From contig NZ_SPQQ01000008.1 of assembly GCF_004766045.1 (NCBI RefSeq), positions 147,062 to 211,061 of the forward strand: a stretch of 64,000 nt of DNA, in the 5' to 3' direction. Below the pieces are notes generated by a model. It was not told the origin of the DNA and ran no database searches. It was given only the letters and a program-made list of their open reading frames with translations. This document shows, one piece after another, positions 1-8,682 of the stretch. How positions within the stretch are numbered: position 1 is the stretch's first letter; every line of letters begins with the position of its first letter. Made by a program: the position numbers and the translations under genes. The DNA comes from Desulfosporosinus fructosivorans. Its GTDB lineage: Bacteria; Bacillota; Desulfitobacteriia; Desulfitobacteriales; Desulfitobacteriaceae.

Positions 1-385
1 AGCCAATAATCCGCATGGCAAACGAAGGATCTTGTTTGATTAACGCCTCAAATTGGAGTTTGCTGAAACAGCATATGCAAACATCTTCCATGGCTATGGC
101 GCTACAATGCTCATTTTGTTCTCGATATAAGGACAATTCACCTAACACTTCGCCGGGGCCGCATATATCTAGAATTGTTTCATGGCCCGCCTCAGTAGTT
201 TGTACTAGTTTCAGTTTACCCGATTTTATAAGGTATATGGTACTTCTTGCCTCTCCTTGACGAAAAAGATAGTGTCCTCTGGACAATTTCTTTCTTTGCG
301 TACATTGACATAAGTTAGTAAGTTGCTCTTGTGCTAGTCCTAGAAATAGGTCCAATTGTTGCAGACAGATGATGCAACGCTTCAT
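1..385 (-). CDS. Crp/Fnr-family transcriptional regulator, N-terminal part (cut by window start)
   Basis: The minus-strand frame opens at an ATG at 383-385 behind a strong ribosome site (gaggagg) and runs off the window after 128 codons. The visible part is a cyclic-nucleotide-binding-type beta barrel: G-H-Y-L-F-R-Q-G-E near residues 37-45, Y-L-I-K-S-G-K near 51-57 and G-P-G-E-V-L-G-E near 76-83 are the family signatures. The DNA-binding helix-turn-helix lies outside the window. It is unusually rich in cysteine: Cys4 and Cys7 (a CxxC), Cys26, Cys28, Cys75, Cys94, Cys103, Cys105 and Cys106. Fnr proteins bind an oxygen-sensing Fe-S cluster through N-terminal cysteines, and related proteins in dehalogenating Clostridia use redox-active cysteines, so redox or metal sensing is inferred. 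The family call is firm; the signal sensed is unknown. Confidence 0.85.
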   Translation of the reverse strand, partial: MKRCIICLQQLDLFLGLAQEQLTNLCQCTQRKKLSRGHYLFRQGEARSTIYLIKSGKLKLVQTTEAGHETILDICGPGEVLGELSLYREQNEHCSAIAMEDVCICCFSKLQFEALIKQDPSFAMRIIG

Positions 386-467
386 ACTTTTCCTCCTCAT
401 GTATCAACAGTTGCTATAGATAGAGTGTATAAAGGAAATGTTCTAACACTACTATAATATCTGAAAA

Positions 468-522
468 CCTGAAATGCACAATAAACCCGCCTGTCATAAG
501 CGGGTTTATTGTGCATTTCAGG
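468..522. terminator. Perfect 23-bp inverted repeat, probable bidirectional terminator
   Basis: Arms 468-490 and 500-522 are exactly complementary around a 9-nt loop. The hairpin lies just past the stop of the flavin-protein gene (stop at 528, minus strand) and upstream of the Crp/Fnr gene, also on the minus strand, so it probably ends the first transcript. There is no long T-run. Confidence 0.7.
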
Positions 523-527
523 AAAAT

Positions 528-839
528 CTACAGAAGCACATCTACCTTTTCTGCCTTAAATAGAACCAGTTTTTCTTCTATACATGCTTTACCTGTCAGC
601 CTGAAGCCTTTGGGGCCACCTTCCATCGTTGCTATTACAACCTGCATCATTCCGTTAGCTTTGATGTTCTGCTGAGTGACCTCCATCTTGTAGATGCCAA
701 ACCCTAGTATGTCACCTTCTCTTATTTCCGCTACTTTTCCTACCACGATCATGTGCGGTTCTCCATGAGCAGAAGCAGTAGTGATAGGAATAAACGGAGC
801 CTTTGATATTACGTCTTTAATTTCTTGAGTTATAACCAT
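528..839 (-). CDS. Pyridoxamine 5'-phosphate oxidase-family (FMN-binding split barrel) protein
   Basis: 103 residues, about the length of a single split-barrel domain. It begins MVITQEIKDVISKA and continues with the typical strand pattern P-F-I-P-I-T-T-A-S-A-H-G-E-P-H then V-G-K-V near residue 33, as in small flavin or heme/F420-binding split-barrel proteins. It lacks the extra C-terminal region of true PdxH, so it is unlikely to make pyridoxal phosphate; a flavin-linked redox role is inferred. The start ATG at 839 follows a ribosome site (aaggagtg). The gene is 39 bases downstream of the DUF1638 gene on the same strand, so the two are probably co-transcribed and end at the 23-bp hairpin. Confidence 0.75.
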   Translation of the reverse strand: MVITQEIKDVISKAPFIPITTASAHGEPHMIVVGKVAEIREGDILGFGIYKMEVTQQNIKANGMMQVVIATMEGGPKGFRLTGKACIEEKLVLFKAEKVDVLL

Positions 840-878
840 TAAAATACACTCCTTAAATTGTTTTGTTGGGTATTTTTC

Positions 879-1502
879 TTAATTTAACCGATTATGAGGG
901 GTTTCTTTACTAAAAGCTTTCTCTAGAGTTTGAATCACATTATTTTTGAAAACTGCCAGATCTACGCTCTCAATTTCGATTGGTACCTGTGTATATTCGA
1001 AAAAATCCAAGATATCCTCATCATCGAACTTGGAAACGCCAGTGTCGAGGAGCAAAATTTTATCGTAGAAACCAAAATTCTGCCTAGCGTCAATTTCGTC
1101 CCAGCCTTGTGCTTGACTGAAAATTTCTCGCCAGTTTTGCAACCAACCCTGTGTAAGGTAAAATATCTTAATCGATTTTTCTAGCTCCTCCTGTCTCTCC
1201 TTACCTAAAATCAATTCAATACAATTCCGGGGTTGCAACCTGATAACATGATATTTTTCAGTGAACTCGTTCATCTCAGGATGGCACATAGAGCCAAAAA
1301 AGAGGACTGTCTTTTCTTCGGTCGCATTATTATTTAGAGCCTCGGTGATGCCATCTTTCAGTTTATCATAGTCTACATGCAAAGCTGGTGGTGTATAGAT
1401 AACTTTAAACTCAGCATCAGTTGCCCATTCAGTTCTTATTTCCTCCAGAACTTGCTCAAGCTCCAGTTGGAAGATGCCGCAGGCAACTATGCGTACCTTC
1501 AT
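879..1502 (-). CDS. DUF1638 domain-containing protein
   Basis: 207 residues from an ATG at 1502 behind agaggtga; an in-frame ATG 39 bases further upstream has no ribosome site and its extra residues do not fit the family. The start M-K-V-R-I-V-A-C-G-I-F-Q-L-E-L-E is the DUF1638 signature. Further conserved-looking segments are F-F-G-S-M-C-H near residue 100 and Q-P-R-N-C-I-E near residue 120. From memory, DUF1638 genes are common in methanogens and anaerobic Clostridia, often near corrinoid/methyltransferase genes, but no such gene is present here. The two segments with conserved Cys suggest a metal or cofactor site (inference). It forms a probable two-gene unit with the split-barrel gene downstream. 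Function unknown. Confidence 0.75.
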   Translation of the reverse strand: MKVRIVACGIFQLELEQVLEEIRTEWATDAEFKVIYTPPALHVDYDKLKDGITEALNNNATEEKTVLFFGSMCHPEMNEFTEKYHVIRLQPRNCIELILGKERQEELEKSIKIFYLTQGWLQNWREIFSQAQGWDEIDARQNFGFYDKILLLDTGVSKFDDEDILDFFEYTQVPIEIESVDLAVFKNNVIQTLEKAFSKETPHNRLN

Positions 1503-1829
1503 ATAAATATCACCTCTTCTCTGAGCTGCGTTATACTTCAAGTCATTGGATCTAACAAACCGCTCGTCTTATGTGATCTTAACATGGGGTTAAAAAGATA
1601 AATGTTAAATAATTAACAATGGAGAAAAATAAAAAATGTTCTTGGAAAGAATCGTAGCTACAGTAAGGCATATCTTTCGGTTTATCTTGCCAAACTGTAT
1701 TGTTCGGGAATGACTTCTGGATTATGTTTGAGGTGGGTTCTTAAGTCTTTTTGTTTGTAATAGCTAATTGTACGAACTGAATAATTTCTTCTTTCAATGC
1801 AATACTAAATTAAAAGGAGGCAGGGTAAT
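1503..1829. other. Intergenic region without a recognised gene
   Basis: AT-rich spacer between the DUF1638 gene (leftward) and a decayed ABC ATPase (rightward). I see no open frame with a ribosome site, no tRNA and no riboswitch motif. It must contain the leftward promoter for DUF1638. Given the adjacent pseudogene, it may also hold unrecognisable remains of deleted genes. Confidence 0.5.
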
Positions 1830-2104
1830 TTGAAAAAATTAATTGTTTTCGCTCATCAACTAGAAGTTTTACAAATTGCCCAAACCGCACCATTGTCATG
1901 GTACTGCATGATATAAATCAGGCGGCACGGTTTTTACATGAAATAGTAGCGATGAAAGCAGGTAAAATTATTAAGATTGGAACTCCTACTGAAATTATTA
2001 CCCCAAAAGTATGGAATGAAGTGTTCCACATTAATGCAAGAATTATGATAGATTCTGATAACGGAACACCTGTATGCTTTAGCTATGAAGCCGACCCGAG
2101 ATGA
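1830..2104 (+). pseudogene. Remnant of an iron-siderophore ABC transporter ATPase (FecE/FhuC type)
   Basis: A strong ribosome site (aaggagg) precedes a TTG start at 1830 that encodes MKKLIVFAHQLEVLQIAQ and soon stops. The H-Q-L-E-V-L part matches the segment after Walker B in FecE/FhuC ATPases. After a frame change near 1885 the sequence continues as TIVMVLHDINQAARF (the conserved H-loop region), then A-M-K-A-G-K-I-I-K-I-G-T-P and the normal C-terminus, ending at 2104. The nucleotide-binding P-loop, signature motif and Walker B are missing. The M-K-K-L-I-V start looks like a signal-peptide start, so a deletion may have joined the beginning of another gene to the 3' third of the ATPase gene. 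No permease or binding protein lies nearby. Confidence 0.85.
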
Positions 2105-2294
2105 TTCTGTAATTGAACTTTTGTTTCCACTAAAGTAGCAATGGATTGATAGTTGACATTTTCTCCATAAGTAGGTCACAGAACTGTAACAAATATTGTT
2201 TATGCTATATTAATAAGACAGTTAACCGTTAATTCTGGTAAATAGATAGATCAGATGTGGTGTTAACACAACAATAGAGGAGAGGTAGCAACTG

Positions 2295-2801
2295 TTGAAA
2301 TTCAAAATAATGGTAGGAACTATATCGATCATTGTAATGTTGTCAACCCCAACCTTCGCACAACCCAATGTAGACTCAGATAAATCACTGATACTTCTTA
2401 TGAATCAGCCAGAAATAGTAGGGCTAAGAGAAGGCGTTAAATCACCTGACGTTATCGAGCCTGCAACAGTAAAAAAAGATCGGCAAGCGGATGAGGATCT
2501 GATTCTTCAAGCGCAGATTAAAGCCTTGAATATCGATACTACTGGCTTAACCTATGATGAAATTCGAAAACAACTTAAAACGGCCGGTCAAGCAAAACAA
2601 CGAGCAACTCTTCAGGCCCGGGCTATAGCGCTCAAGATTGATATCGGAGGACTTACGAATGATCAAGCAAGGCTGAAAATTAAGGCAGTCGAGAGAACAA
2701 ATACGCTAACCAACATTTTAGCTCAGGCTAAGACACTTGGCATTGGTATCGATATTATTCCTCCTAAGAGCAATGAGCAAACTAGATTATGTTTACTATG
2801 A
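2295..2801 (+). CDS. Secreted protein with helical repeats, function unknown
   Basis: 168 residues from a TTG start at 2295 with gaggagaggt upstream. An N-terminal signal peptide (hydrophobic M-V-G-T-I-S-I-I-V-M-L-S, cleavage probably after T-F-A) points to export. Residues about 70-155 hold two full repeats and one partial repeat of about 35 residues: Q-A-x-x-x-A-L-x-I-D-x-x-G-L-T-x-D-x-x-R, ending with A-K-T-L-G-I-G-I-D. This pattern (LGID-xx-GLT) occurs in small exported clostridial proteins of unknown role. The last ten residues do not follow the pattern, and short open frames continue in both other frames to about 2899, so a late frameshift is possible. A terminator follows at 2927-2956. 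Confidence 0.7.
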   Translation: MKFKIMVGTISIIVMLSTPTFAQPNVDSDKSLILLMNQPEIVGLREGVKSPDVIEPATVKKDRQADEDLILQAQIKALNIDTTGLTYDEIRKQLKTAGQAKQRATLQARAIALKIDIGGLTNDQARLKIKAVERTNTLTNILAQAKTLGIGIDIIPPKSNEQTRLCLL

Positions 2802-3182
2802 GCAACTCCAGACGATACAAGAGAAAGATCCTTTACGATCTGGAAGTCGTTACTGCAAGTGAAATATTGTATGCCGTATTAGATTCTAATGAAAATTAAG
2901 AAAGACTGATAAAATATTGAAACAGCAACGAGCCCTTGTCTTACTGAGGGCTCGTTTTAGTTATTCTTTAGCATCGCTGAGATTTTGCTGGCTAGAGATA
3001 AAGACTGTATTGCGAGAAATGGGTAGATGGTTCAAAGCTGCTGCTAGTAATATAGTAATAATATTGCGAAATGGCGGCTAGTCTGGTGCAGTCTTTTGTG
3101 CCATAGTTTATGGTTTATATGATAAACTAAGGAAGGCCACCACGATATTAATGCCTAACCAGAATGTTTTTAGGAGAAGTGA
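2802..3182. other. Intergenic region with short open frames and a terminator
   Basis: Just after the repeat protein, two overlapping frames (2773-2862, 29 codons; 2789-2899, 36 codons) stay open but lack clear ribosome sites. I treat them as 3' remains of the repeat gene rather than genes. After the terminator (2927-2956) about 220 bases carry no recognisable gene or RNA. The promoter for the MFS gene should be here. Confidence 0.45.
2927..2956 (+). terminator. Intrinsic terminator after the repeat-protein gene
   Basis: A 10-bp perfect stem (2927-2936 with 2947-2956) is followed by a short T-rich run (ttttagttatt). It is about 125 bases after the stop of the secreted repeat protein. Confidence 0.75.
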
Positions 3183-4355
3183 GTGAACATGAAACGCAAT
3201 TCCATTATGGCTGGGTATTATATTTTTTATTTTGCAGCGGTGGGAATCTATCTTCCCTTTTTGCCACTATTTCTCGCGCGTTTGGATATGAATAGCCTTC
3301 AAATTGGCGTTCTAATGTCTGTTGGCCCCCTAGCAGGTATTTTTGCACAAGCGGTCTGGGGGACACTCGCGGATCGCTATCATCGACGCAAAGAATATCT
3401 ACTCATAGCTTTGACCTTAACCGCAATCATCAGCATTTCGTTGTCTTTTGGCAAGGGCTTTGCTGGTTTAGCTGTTTTGCTGTTATTCTATGCTTTGACA
3501 AACTCCCCGATTACGGCTCTATCAGATGCTTTAGTGTTAAATACACTGGAAGACCCGAGGGATTATGGTAAGATTCGGCGCTGGGGTTCCTTAGGTTTTG
3601 CTTTGACTGCTGCATTTGGAGGACTTGTCTTTTCCTATTTGGATTTGGCTTGGTTTGGAGCTATCGAAGGTATTATATTATTCGGGTGTTTATTGTGGGC
3701 AAAATCGTTGCCTAATCCACGTGACACGAGTCAAGCTGTCTCCGCCATGCCTTTTCCCTTTCTTAGTGTCGTGAAAGCGCCTAGTTTAGTTGTTTTTCTT
3801 TTGATCACATTTCTATTCATGGCCCCGTATAACGCCTATTCTGCATTTTTTGGTTGGCACATGCAGGCGTTAGGGGCAAGCCAGTGGTGGATTGGGTTAG
3901 GTTGGACGATTGCCGCATTGAGCGAAATAGTGGTTTTTAGTAAAGGGAGTGCTTGGCTAAGGCGGTTCCGGCCTCAGCAACTGATCGCGATGGCTGGACT
4001 GGTTTTTACTCTGCGTTGGGTAGGGTATAGTGTTGTTCAAGACTATCATCTAATAGTCTTGTTGCAGATAAGTCAGAGTCTTAGCTTTGCACTCTTTTAT
4101 TTGGCGGGTGTGGAATATTTAAACTTGCTTTTACCACCCTATTTACAAGGGAGCGCACAATCAGCCTTTAATGCGGTCAGTTTTGGAATCAGTGCAATTG
4201 TCGGGACGGTAGGTGCAGGGTGGCTAATTCGAGTTGGCGACGTGCAATTAATGTACATTATATCGGCCTTGTTCACTGTTGGTGGTATAATTTTAGCATT
4301 GTGTTTCCTAGTAAAAGAGCCGAATTTGACTTCGGAAAAACAAGAAAAAATCTAA
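3183..4355 (+). CDS. MFS transporter, HcaT/3-phenylpropionate-permease-like
   Basis: 390 residues with about twelve hydrophobic segments. The N-terminal Y-Y-I-F-Y-F-A-A-V-G-I-Y-L-P-F-L-P-L-F pattern and the loop W-G-T-L-A-D-R-Y-H-R-R-K between helices 2 and 3 (the MFS A-motif) place it in the MFS_1-like branch that includes HcaT and LacY-like symporters. It should carry a small organic solute by proton symport, but the substrate cannot be read from sequence. An aggag ribosome site at 3172-3176 serves either GTG 3183 (spacing 6) or ATG 3189. It is a single gene ended by a 17-bp hairpin at 4448-4490. Confidence 0.85.
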   Translation: MNMKRNSIMAGYYIFYFAAVGIYLPFLPLFLARLDMNSLQIGVLMSVGPLAGIFAQAVWGTLADRYHRRKEYLLIALTLTAIISISLSFGKGFAGLAVLLLFYALTNSPITALSDALVLNTLEDPRDYGKIRRWGSLGFALTAAFGGLVFSYLDLAWFGAIEGIILFGCLLWAKSLPNPRDTSQAVSAMPFPFLSVVKAPSLVVFLLITFLFMAPYNAYSAFFGWHMQALGASQWWIGLGWTIAALSEIVVFSKGSAWLRRFRPQQLIAMAGLVFTLRWVGYSVVQDYHLIVLLQISQSLSFALFYLAGVEYLNLLLPPYLQGSAQSAFNAVSFGISAIVGTVGAGWLIRVGDVQLMYIISALFTVGGIILALCFLVKEPNLTSEKQEKI

Positions 4356-4447
4356 TGTGTTAGCTCTGGGATAAATGCACTAGATATTAAATCACAAAAA
4401 ATGCAAAGATGGATTCATAAATCAGAATGTAATTAAAGGAAATTAGG

Positions 4448-4490
4448 CAATCATAAGACTCCCATGTCTAAAGTGGGAGTCTTATGATTG
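4448..4490. terminator. 17-bp inverted repeat, terminator after the MFS gene
   Basis: Arms 4448-4464 and 4474-4490 are perfectly complementary around a 9-nt loop. No T-run follows on the plus strand. Confidence 0.65.
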
Positions 4491-4632
4491 TGCTGGTGCG
4501 CTGGTCTGCATACTACTGTTGTTGAATACTGATGCCATGTTGTTTTTAGCAGGAGAAATTGTTTTTGTGTTGAATGTATTTATGAAAATACAAATAGTAG
4601 TGTAGGATTGTCTCAATGAATGGAGAGCTAAG

Positions 4633-7338
4633 ATGAAAGAAAATATGCACTTTGATACAAACGGAGGGACTAAATCTAGTCGCATAGTTACCAATACTGA
4701 TACCGCAAAAGTAGACTTTCCAATCGTTGGCATTGGTGCTTCCGCAGGAGGGTTGGAGGCCCTGATCGCTTTCTTGAGTAATGTGCCTAAGAACAGTGGC
4801 TTAGCTTTCGTTATCATTCAGCATATGGAGCAGATGCGTAAAGATATTTTGGTGGAGTTACTTCAGAGTGCTACTTCTATGAAAGTTGTTCAGGCAGTGG
4901 AGAATTTATCTGTTCAGCCGGACTATGTCTATGTAATTCCGCCCAACAAAGAAATGTCGATCCAACACGGGGTGCTGCGTCTTTTCGACTTTATTATGCC
5001 CTATACTCTTCATCTTCCCATAGATTTCTTTTTTCGGTCCTTGGCCAATGACCAACAGGAGAGAAGCATCGGAGTTATCCTCTCTGGCATGGGTGCTGAC
5101 GGAACATCTGGACTCAGGGCGATCAAGGAAAAAGGAGGCGTTGTCTTTATTCAGGAACCGTCCTCGGCTAAATATGAGGGGATGCCTCGCAGCGCTATTG
5201 AGGCAGGTTTAGCAGACGTTGTCTCTCCTGCAGAGACTTTACCGTCAAAGATTGTTTCGCATCTTGAGCAAATGCCTCTTATCTATAGCGTTGATAAGGA
5301 TCTGGCAGAGACTGAATTGAGTTCTTACGACAGAATTATGATTTTGTTGCGTTCACAAACAGGTCATGATTTTTCCTCCTATAAGAAGAACACAGTGGAT
5401 CGCAGGATTGATCGGCGCATGGGCGTCCATCAAATTGACAAGATTACTACTTACGTCCGTTTTTTACAGGAGAATCCCCAGGAACTGGAATTGCTATTTA
5501 AAGAGTTTTTGATCGGGGTTACCAGTTTCTTTCGTGAACCGACAGAGTGGGAGCTGCTAAAGGAAAAAGCAATACCTGCACTCTTAGCAGAACGGGCACC
5601 CACTAATACTATACGGGTATGGGTATCCGGCTGTGCCACGGGCGAGGAGGCATACTCCTTAGCTATTGTATTTAAAGAGGTCTTGGAACAGTTGAAGCCT
5701 TCCCAAGACTTTTCTATGCAGATTTTTGCCACTGATCTAGACCGTGAGGCTATTGATAAAGCCCGAGAGGGGGTATTCTCAGCTAACATTGCGGAAGATA
5801 TGTCGGCTGAGCGGCTGAACCGATATTTCGTAAAGGTGGATCGTGGCTATCAGGTTATTAAGACCATTCGCGATATGGTCATCTTTGCTCAGCAAAACAT
5901 GATTAAGGATCCGCCCTTCACTAGGATCGATATATTGACCTGCCGTAATCTGCTTATCTACCTGACACCAGAACTACAGAAAAAGCTCATGCCGCTTTTT
6001 CACTATAGTCTTAATCCGGGGGGCTTTTTGTTTTTAGGAAGTGCGGAGGCAGTCGGGAATTTTACAGATCTTTTTAAACCACTGGATCGCAAATCGCGAC
6101 TGTACAAGCGACGCCAACCCTTATTGCAGGCGGAACCTGTGAAATTTCCCACCTCCTTTGCCCCCGCTCAAGCTGCAACAAACCAGTCGGTAAAAGTTCA
6201 GAACATTCAGTCACTAGCGGATAAACTGATTTTGCAATTTTATTCACCACCTACTGTGTTAGTCAATGCTAAAGGTGATATCCTCTACATTACCGGACGA
6301 ACGGGTAAGTATCTGGAACCGGCTGCTGGCAAGGTTAATTGGAATATTTTTGCCATGGCCCGTGAAGGGCTTAACTATAAACTGAGTAACACCTTCTACA
6401 AGGCGCTTCGGCAAAAAGAGGCAGTTACTTACAAAAACGCCATTGTGAAGAACGAAGGTGGGTCGCAGATGGTAGACATTACAGTCAATCCGCTCAAAGA
6501 GCCGGAGGCCTTAAGGGGGATGGTCATGATTGTTTTTACTGACGTTGACACCCCTAATGTTATCGAAACAACCAACCCAGCCGGACGAATCACTGCCAAC
6601 AGCCCGCGAGAGGCGGAACTGGAGCGAGAATTAATGCAAGCTCGCCAGGTGTGGCAAGTTGCCAGTACAGAAATGCAGATATCCCAAGAAGAACTCAAAT
6701 CTAGCAATGAGGAATTGCAGTCAAGCAATGAAGAGCTCCAGTCGACAAACGAGGAATTGAGCACAACCAAGGAGGAAATACAGTCCTTAAATGAAGAACT
6801 AAAGACGGTTAACTTTGAACTGCAGGCCAATTTGGATGAACTATCACTAGCTAATAACGACATGAAGAATCTACTGGACAGCACGAAAATTGCCACCTTA
6901 TTTTTAGATAACTCGTTGTGCGTCAAACGCTTTACTAACCAAATGTCTGTGGTCTCGAAGCTGATTTCGAGTGACGCAGGACGACCAATCACCGATATTG
7001 CTTCAGATCTTTTTTACCCTGAATTGACAGAGGATGTTGGGGAAGTGCTGCGGACGCTGAATACTGTTGAAAAACAGGTAATGTCTTATAATGGGTGTTG
7101 GTTTAATGCACGAATTCTGCCTTATCGCACTCTAGAGGATAAAATAGACGGTGTGGTCATCACCTTTGTAAATATCACTGAATCAAAGGTGTTAGAGGCG
7201 GAGCTACGTCAAACGAAATTGGCTTTGGAACAACGCATTATAGATCAAGGGGAAGAGCTGGTACAGGTGAATGACAGCTTGCAGAATGAAATGAAACTTA
7301 GCCATAGGGAAGTAGCTGCCGGTAAAGAGCCGAAGTAA
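4633..7338 (+). CDS. CheB-CheR fusion protein with PAS domains (methylesterase/methyltransferase)
   Basis: 901 residues. Residues about 28-215 are a CheB-type methylesterase: G-I-G-A-S-A-G-G with the catalytic Ser, Q-H-M with the His, and L-S-G-M-G-A-D-G with the Asp. There is no receiver domain in front of it. About 230-490 is a CheR methyltransferase with the SAM site V-S-G-C-A-T-G-E-E-A-Y-S-L. A PAS-like segment (about 525-640) follows, then a long coiled coil with repeated S-N-E-E-L-Q (about 660-750), a second PAS domain and a terminal coil. Many relatives go on into a histidine kinase; this one ends without one. It should add and remove methyl groups on glutamates of a chemoreceptor or signalling partner. 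A hybrid kinase with PAS lies 1.3 kb downstream. The ATG at 4633 has a moderate ggagag site. Confidence 0.93.
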   Translation: MKENMHFDTNGGTKSSRIVTNTDTAKVDFPIVGIGASAGGLEALIAFLSNVPKNSGLAFVIIQHMEQMRKDILVELLQSATSMKVVQAVENLSVQPDYVYVIPPNKEMSIQHGVLRLFDFIMPYTLHLPIDFFFRSLANDQQERSIGVILSGMGADGTSGLRAIKEKGGVVFIQEPSSAKYEGMPRSAIEAGLADVVSPAETLPSKIVSHLEQMPLIYSVDKDLAETELSSYDRIMILLRSQTGHDFSSYKKNTVDRRIDRRMGVHQIDKITTYVRFLQENPQELELLFKEFLIGVTSFFREPTEWELLKEKAIPALLAERAPTNTIRVWVSGCATGEEAYSLAIVFKEVLEQLKPSQDFSMQIFATDLDREAIDKAREGVFSANIAEDMSAERLNRYFVKVDRGYQVIKTIRDMVIFAQQNMIKDPPFTRIDILTCRNLLIYLTPELQKKLMPLFHYSLNPGGFLFLGSAEAVGNFTDLFKPLDRKSRLYKRRQPLLQAEPVKFPTSFAPAQAATNQSVKVQNIQSLADKLILQFYSPPTVLVNAKGDILYITGRTGKYLEPAAGKVNWNIFAMAREGLNYKLSNTFYKALRQKEAVTYKNAIVKNEGGSQMVDITVNPLKEPEALRGMVMIVFTDVDTPNVIETTNPAGRITANSPREAELERELMQARQVWQVASTEMQISQEELKSSNEELQSSNEELQSTNEELSTTKEEIQSLNEELKTVNFELQANLDELSLANNDMKNLLDSTKIATLFLDNSLCVKRFTNQMSVVSKLISSDAGRPITDIASDLFYPELTEDVGEVLRTLNTVEKQVMSYNGCWFNARILPYRTLEDKIDGVVITFVNITESKVLEAELRQTKLALEQRIIDQGEELVQVNDSLQNEMKLSHREVAAGKEPK

Positions 7339-7494
7339 AGTAAGAAACCGAGGAGAGTGGATATTATCATTCACAAGATCTGTTTAGGTCTTATCAATGA
7401 GAATATATTTTAAGGCCTAGAAGTCCCTTCACTGATGCATACGTTAAGTAATTTTACTTATACTAAAATAAGTATGTAGCATTGAGGGGTGAAG

Positions 7495-8481
7495 ATGTTG
7501 GATCTATTAGCGATATTGAAGAAATTTAAAGGTGAACAAGAACGTCTTGATATTCAGGAAGCATTTAATATATATAACCTTCTAAGAGCAAGATATGTTA
7601 GTGCTCAAACAGTGCAACTATTTAAGAACTTTGTCCATGACATAGATTGGGAAATAATTCTAGATAAATTTATGAAACATTTTGACAAACAAATTGTTAT
7701 TCTAGAGGAATTAGGAGAAGAATATCGTATCATGATGCCCAGTAGACCTCCGCTGGACATCAAATTTGCAACCAGCATTAATGATATTACGGATGAATAT
7801 ATCTATAAAAAAATATACCATGACCTCATAGCAGAACTAATGTCACTCATCCATGCAGTTCGTTCATCCAGCACGAACGATAATTTAAGACATATTATTA
7901 TTCAAGACTTAACCACTCATTTTGAGGATTTTGATATTCTTTATAAGTTTGGTAAATTGAAAGGGTGGGAAGAGTCGTATCCTGTTTATAAGACAGCTTT
8001 GCCCCAGCAAAAAGAACAACTTTCCACTTCCGAAGCATTTCATATTTGGGACCATATAAATCTGAGATATGAACAAATTGAATTAATAGGAATATTCATT
8101 AGCTTTGCTCATGACACTGAGTTTAAGGTTATCCTTCAACATGGAATATATATTTTTAACAAGCAGGTAAACCATCTTGAACAGATAGCGCTAAAGCTGA
8201 ATGTACCGCTGCCTAACAGGCCGACACTGCCTGTAATGTCTCCCATTGATCCTGAAACGATAAAGGATAAGTTTATGTATCGTAATATCCTAAGTTGGGA
8301 ATTAACTTCTTTAGATACTCATGTTAGAGCAATCATTGAGACGATAAGGAATGACGCATTGCGTAAGTTATGGAGCGAACTACTCAATACAGAGTTAGAG
8401 TATTATGATAAATATTTAAAGTATGGAAAAATGAAAGGCTGGACAAAAGTAGTCCCCATATATGGGGAACCAGTATCGTGA
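7495..8481 (+). CDS. DUF3231 family protein, internal duplication
   Basis: 328 residues made of two related halves of about 165 residues: each has a Y-x-x-L-R-A-R-Y or W-D-H-I-N-L-R-Y segment, an F-V-H-D or F-A-H-D turn, a N-R-P or S-R-P-P proline turn, and ends G-K-L-K-G-W or G-K-M-K-G-W near a Y-D-x-x-x-K-Y/F. This is the DUF3231 arrangement, two four-helix, ferritin-like bundles; the family occurs in spore-forming Firmicutes and is related to coat-protein (CotF-like) folds. The role is unknown; association with spores is inferred. An ATG at 7495 is preferred over GTG 7489 because the gaggggtga ribosome site would overlap the GTG. It is a single gene with its own terminator. Confidence 0.8.
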   Translation: MLDLLAILKKFKGEQERLDIQEAFNIYNLLRARYVSAQTVQLFKNFVHDIDWEIILDKFMKHFDKQIVILEELGEEYRIMMPSRPPLDIKFATSINDITDEYIYKKIYHDLIAELMSLIHAVRSSSTNDNLRHIIIQDLTTHFEDFDILYKFGKLKGWEESYPVYKTALPQQKEQLSTSEAFHIWDHINLRYEQIELIGIFISFAHDTEFKVILQHGIYIFNKQVNHLEQIALKLNVPLPNRPTLPVMSPIDPETIKDKFMYRNILSWELTSLDTHVRAIIETIRNDALRKLWSELLNTELEYYDKYLKYGKMKGWTKVVPIYGEPVS

Positions 8482-8534
8482 TTATAGATAAATAAATAAA
8501 ACCTCTATTGAGGTTTTTTTTATTTATCTATAAT
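8481..8534. terminator. 25-bp near-perfect inverted repeat with T-run
   Basis: Arms 8481-8505 and 8510-8534 pair with one mismatch around a 4-nt loop, and the right arm carries eight consecutive T. It starts at the last base of the DUF3231 stop codon. Confidence 0.85.
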
Positions 8535-8682
8535 TATTTCCGCTGTTATTCTTAGATTGAGAGAGGATTATTATGGTACATGTCGAATTATCCTTAATAT
8601 CCAAAAGGTTTCAAGATGTTAACTAGAATGTCAGACTTTATGATATTACGTAGTAGTATTTGTCGAGGAGGCGAGCTTTTAC

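Noticed and set aside
15..260. Plus-strand frame at the window start
   Set aside because: The opposite strand encodes a Crp/Fnr regulator with a good ribosome site; this frame has none.
6429..6992. 187-codon open frame on the minus strand inside the CheB-CheR gene
   Set aside because: It is a shadow of the coiled-coil region: its serine-rich translation is the antisense of the SNEEL repeats, with no ribosome site.
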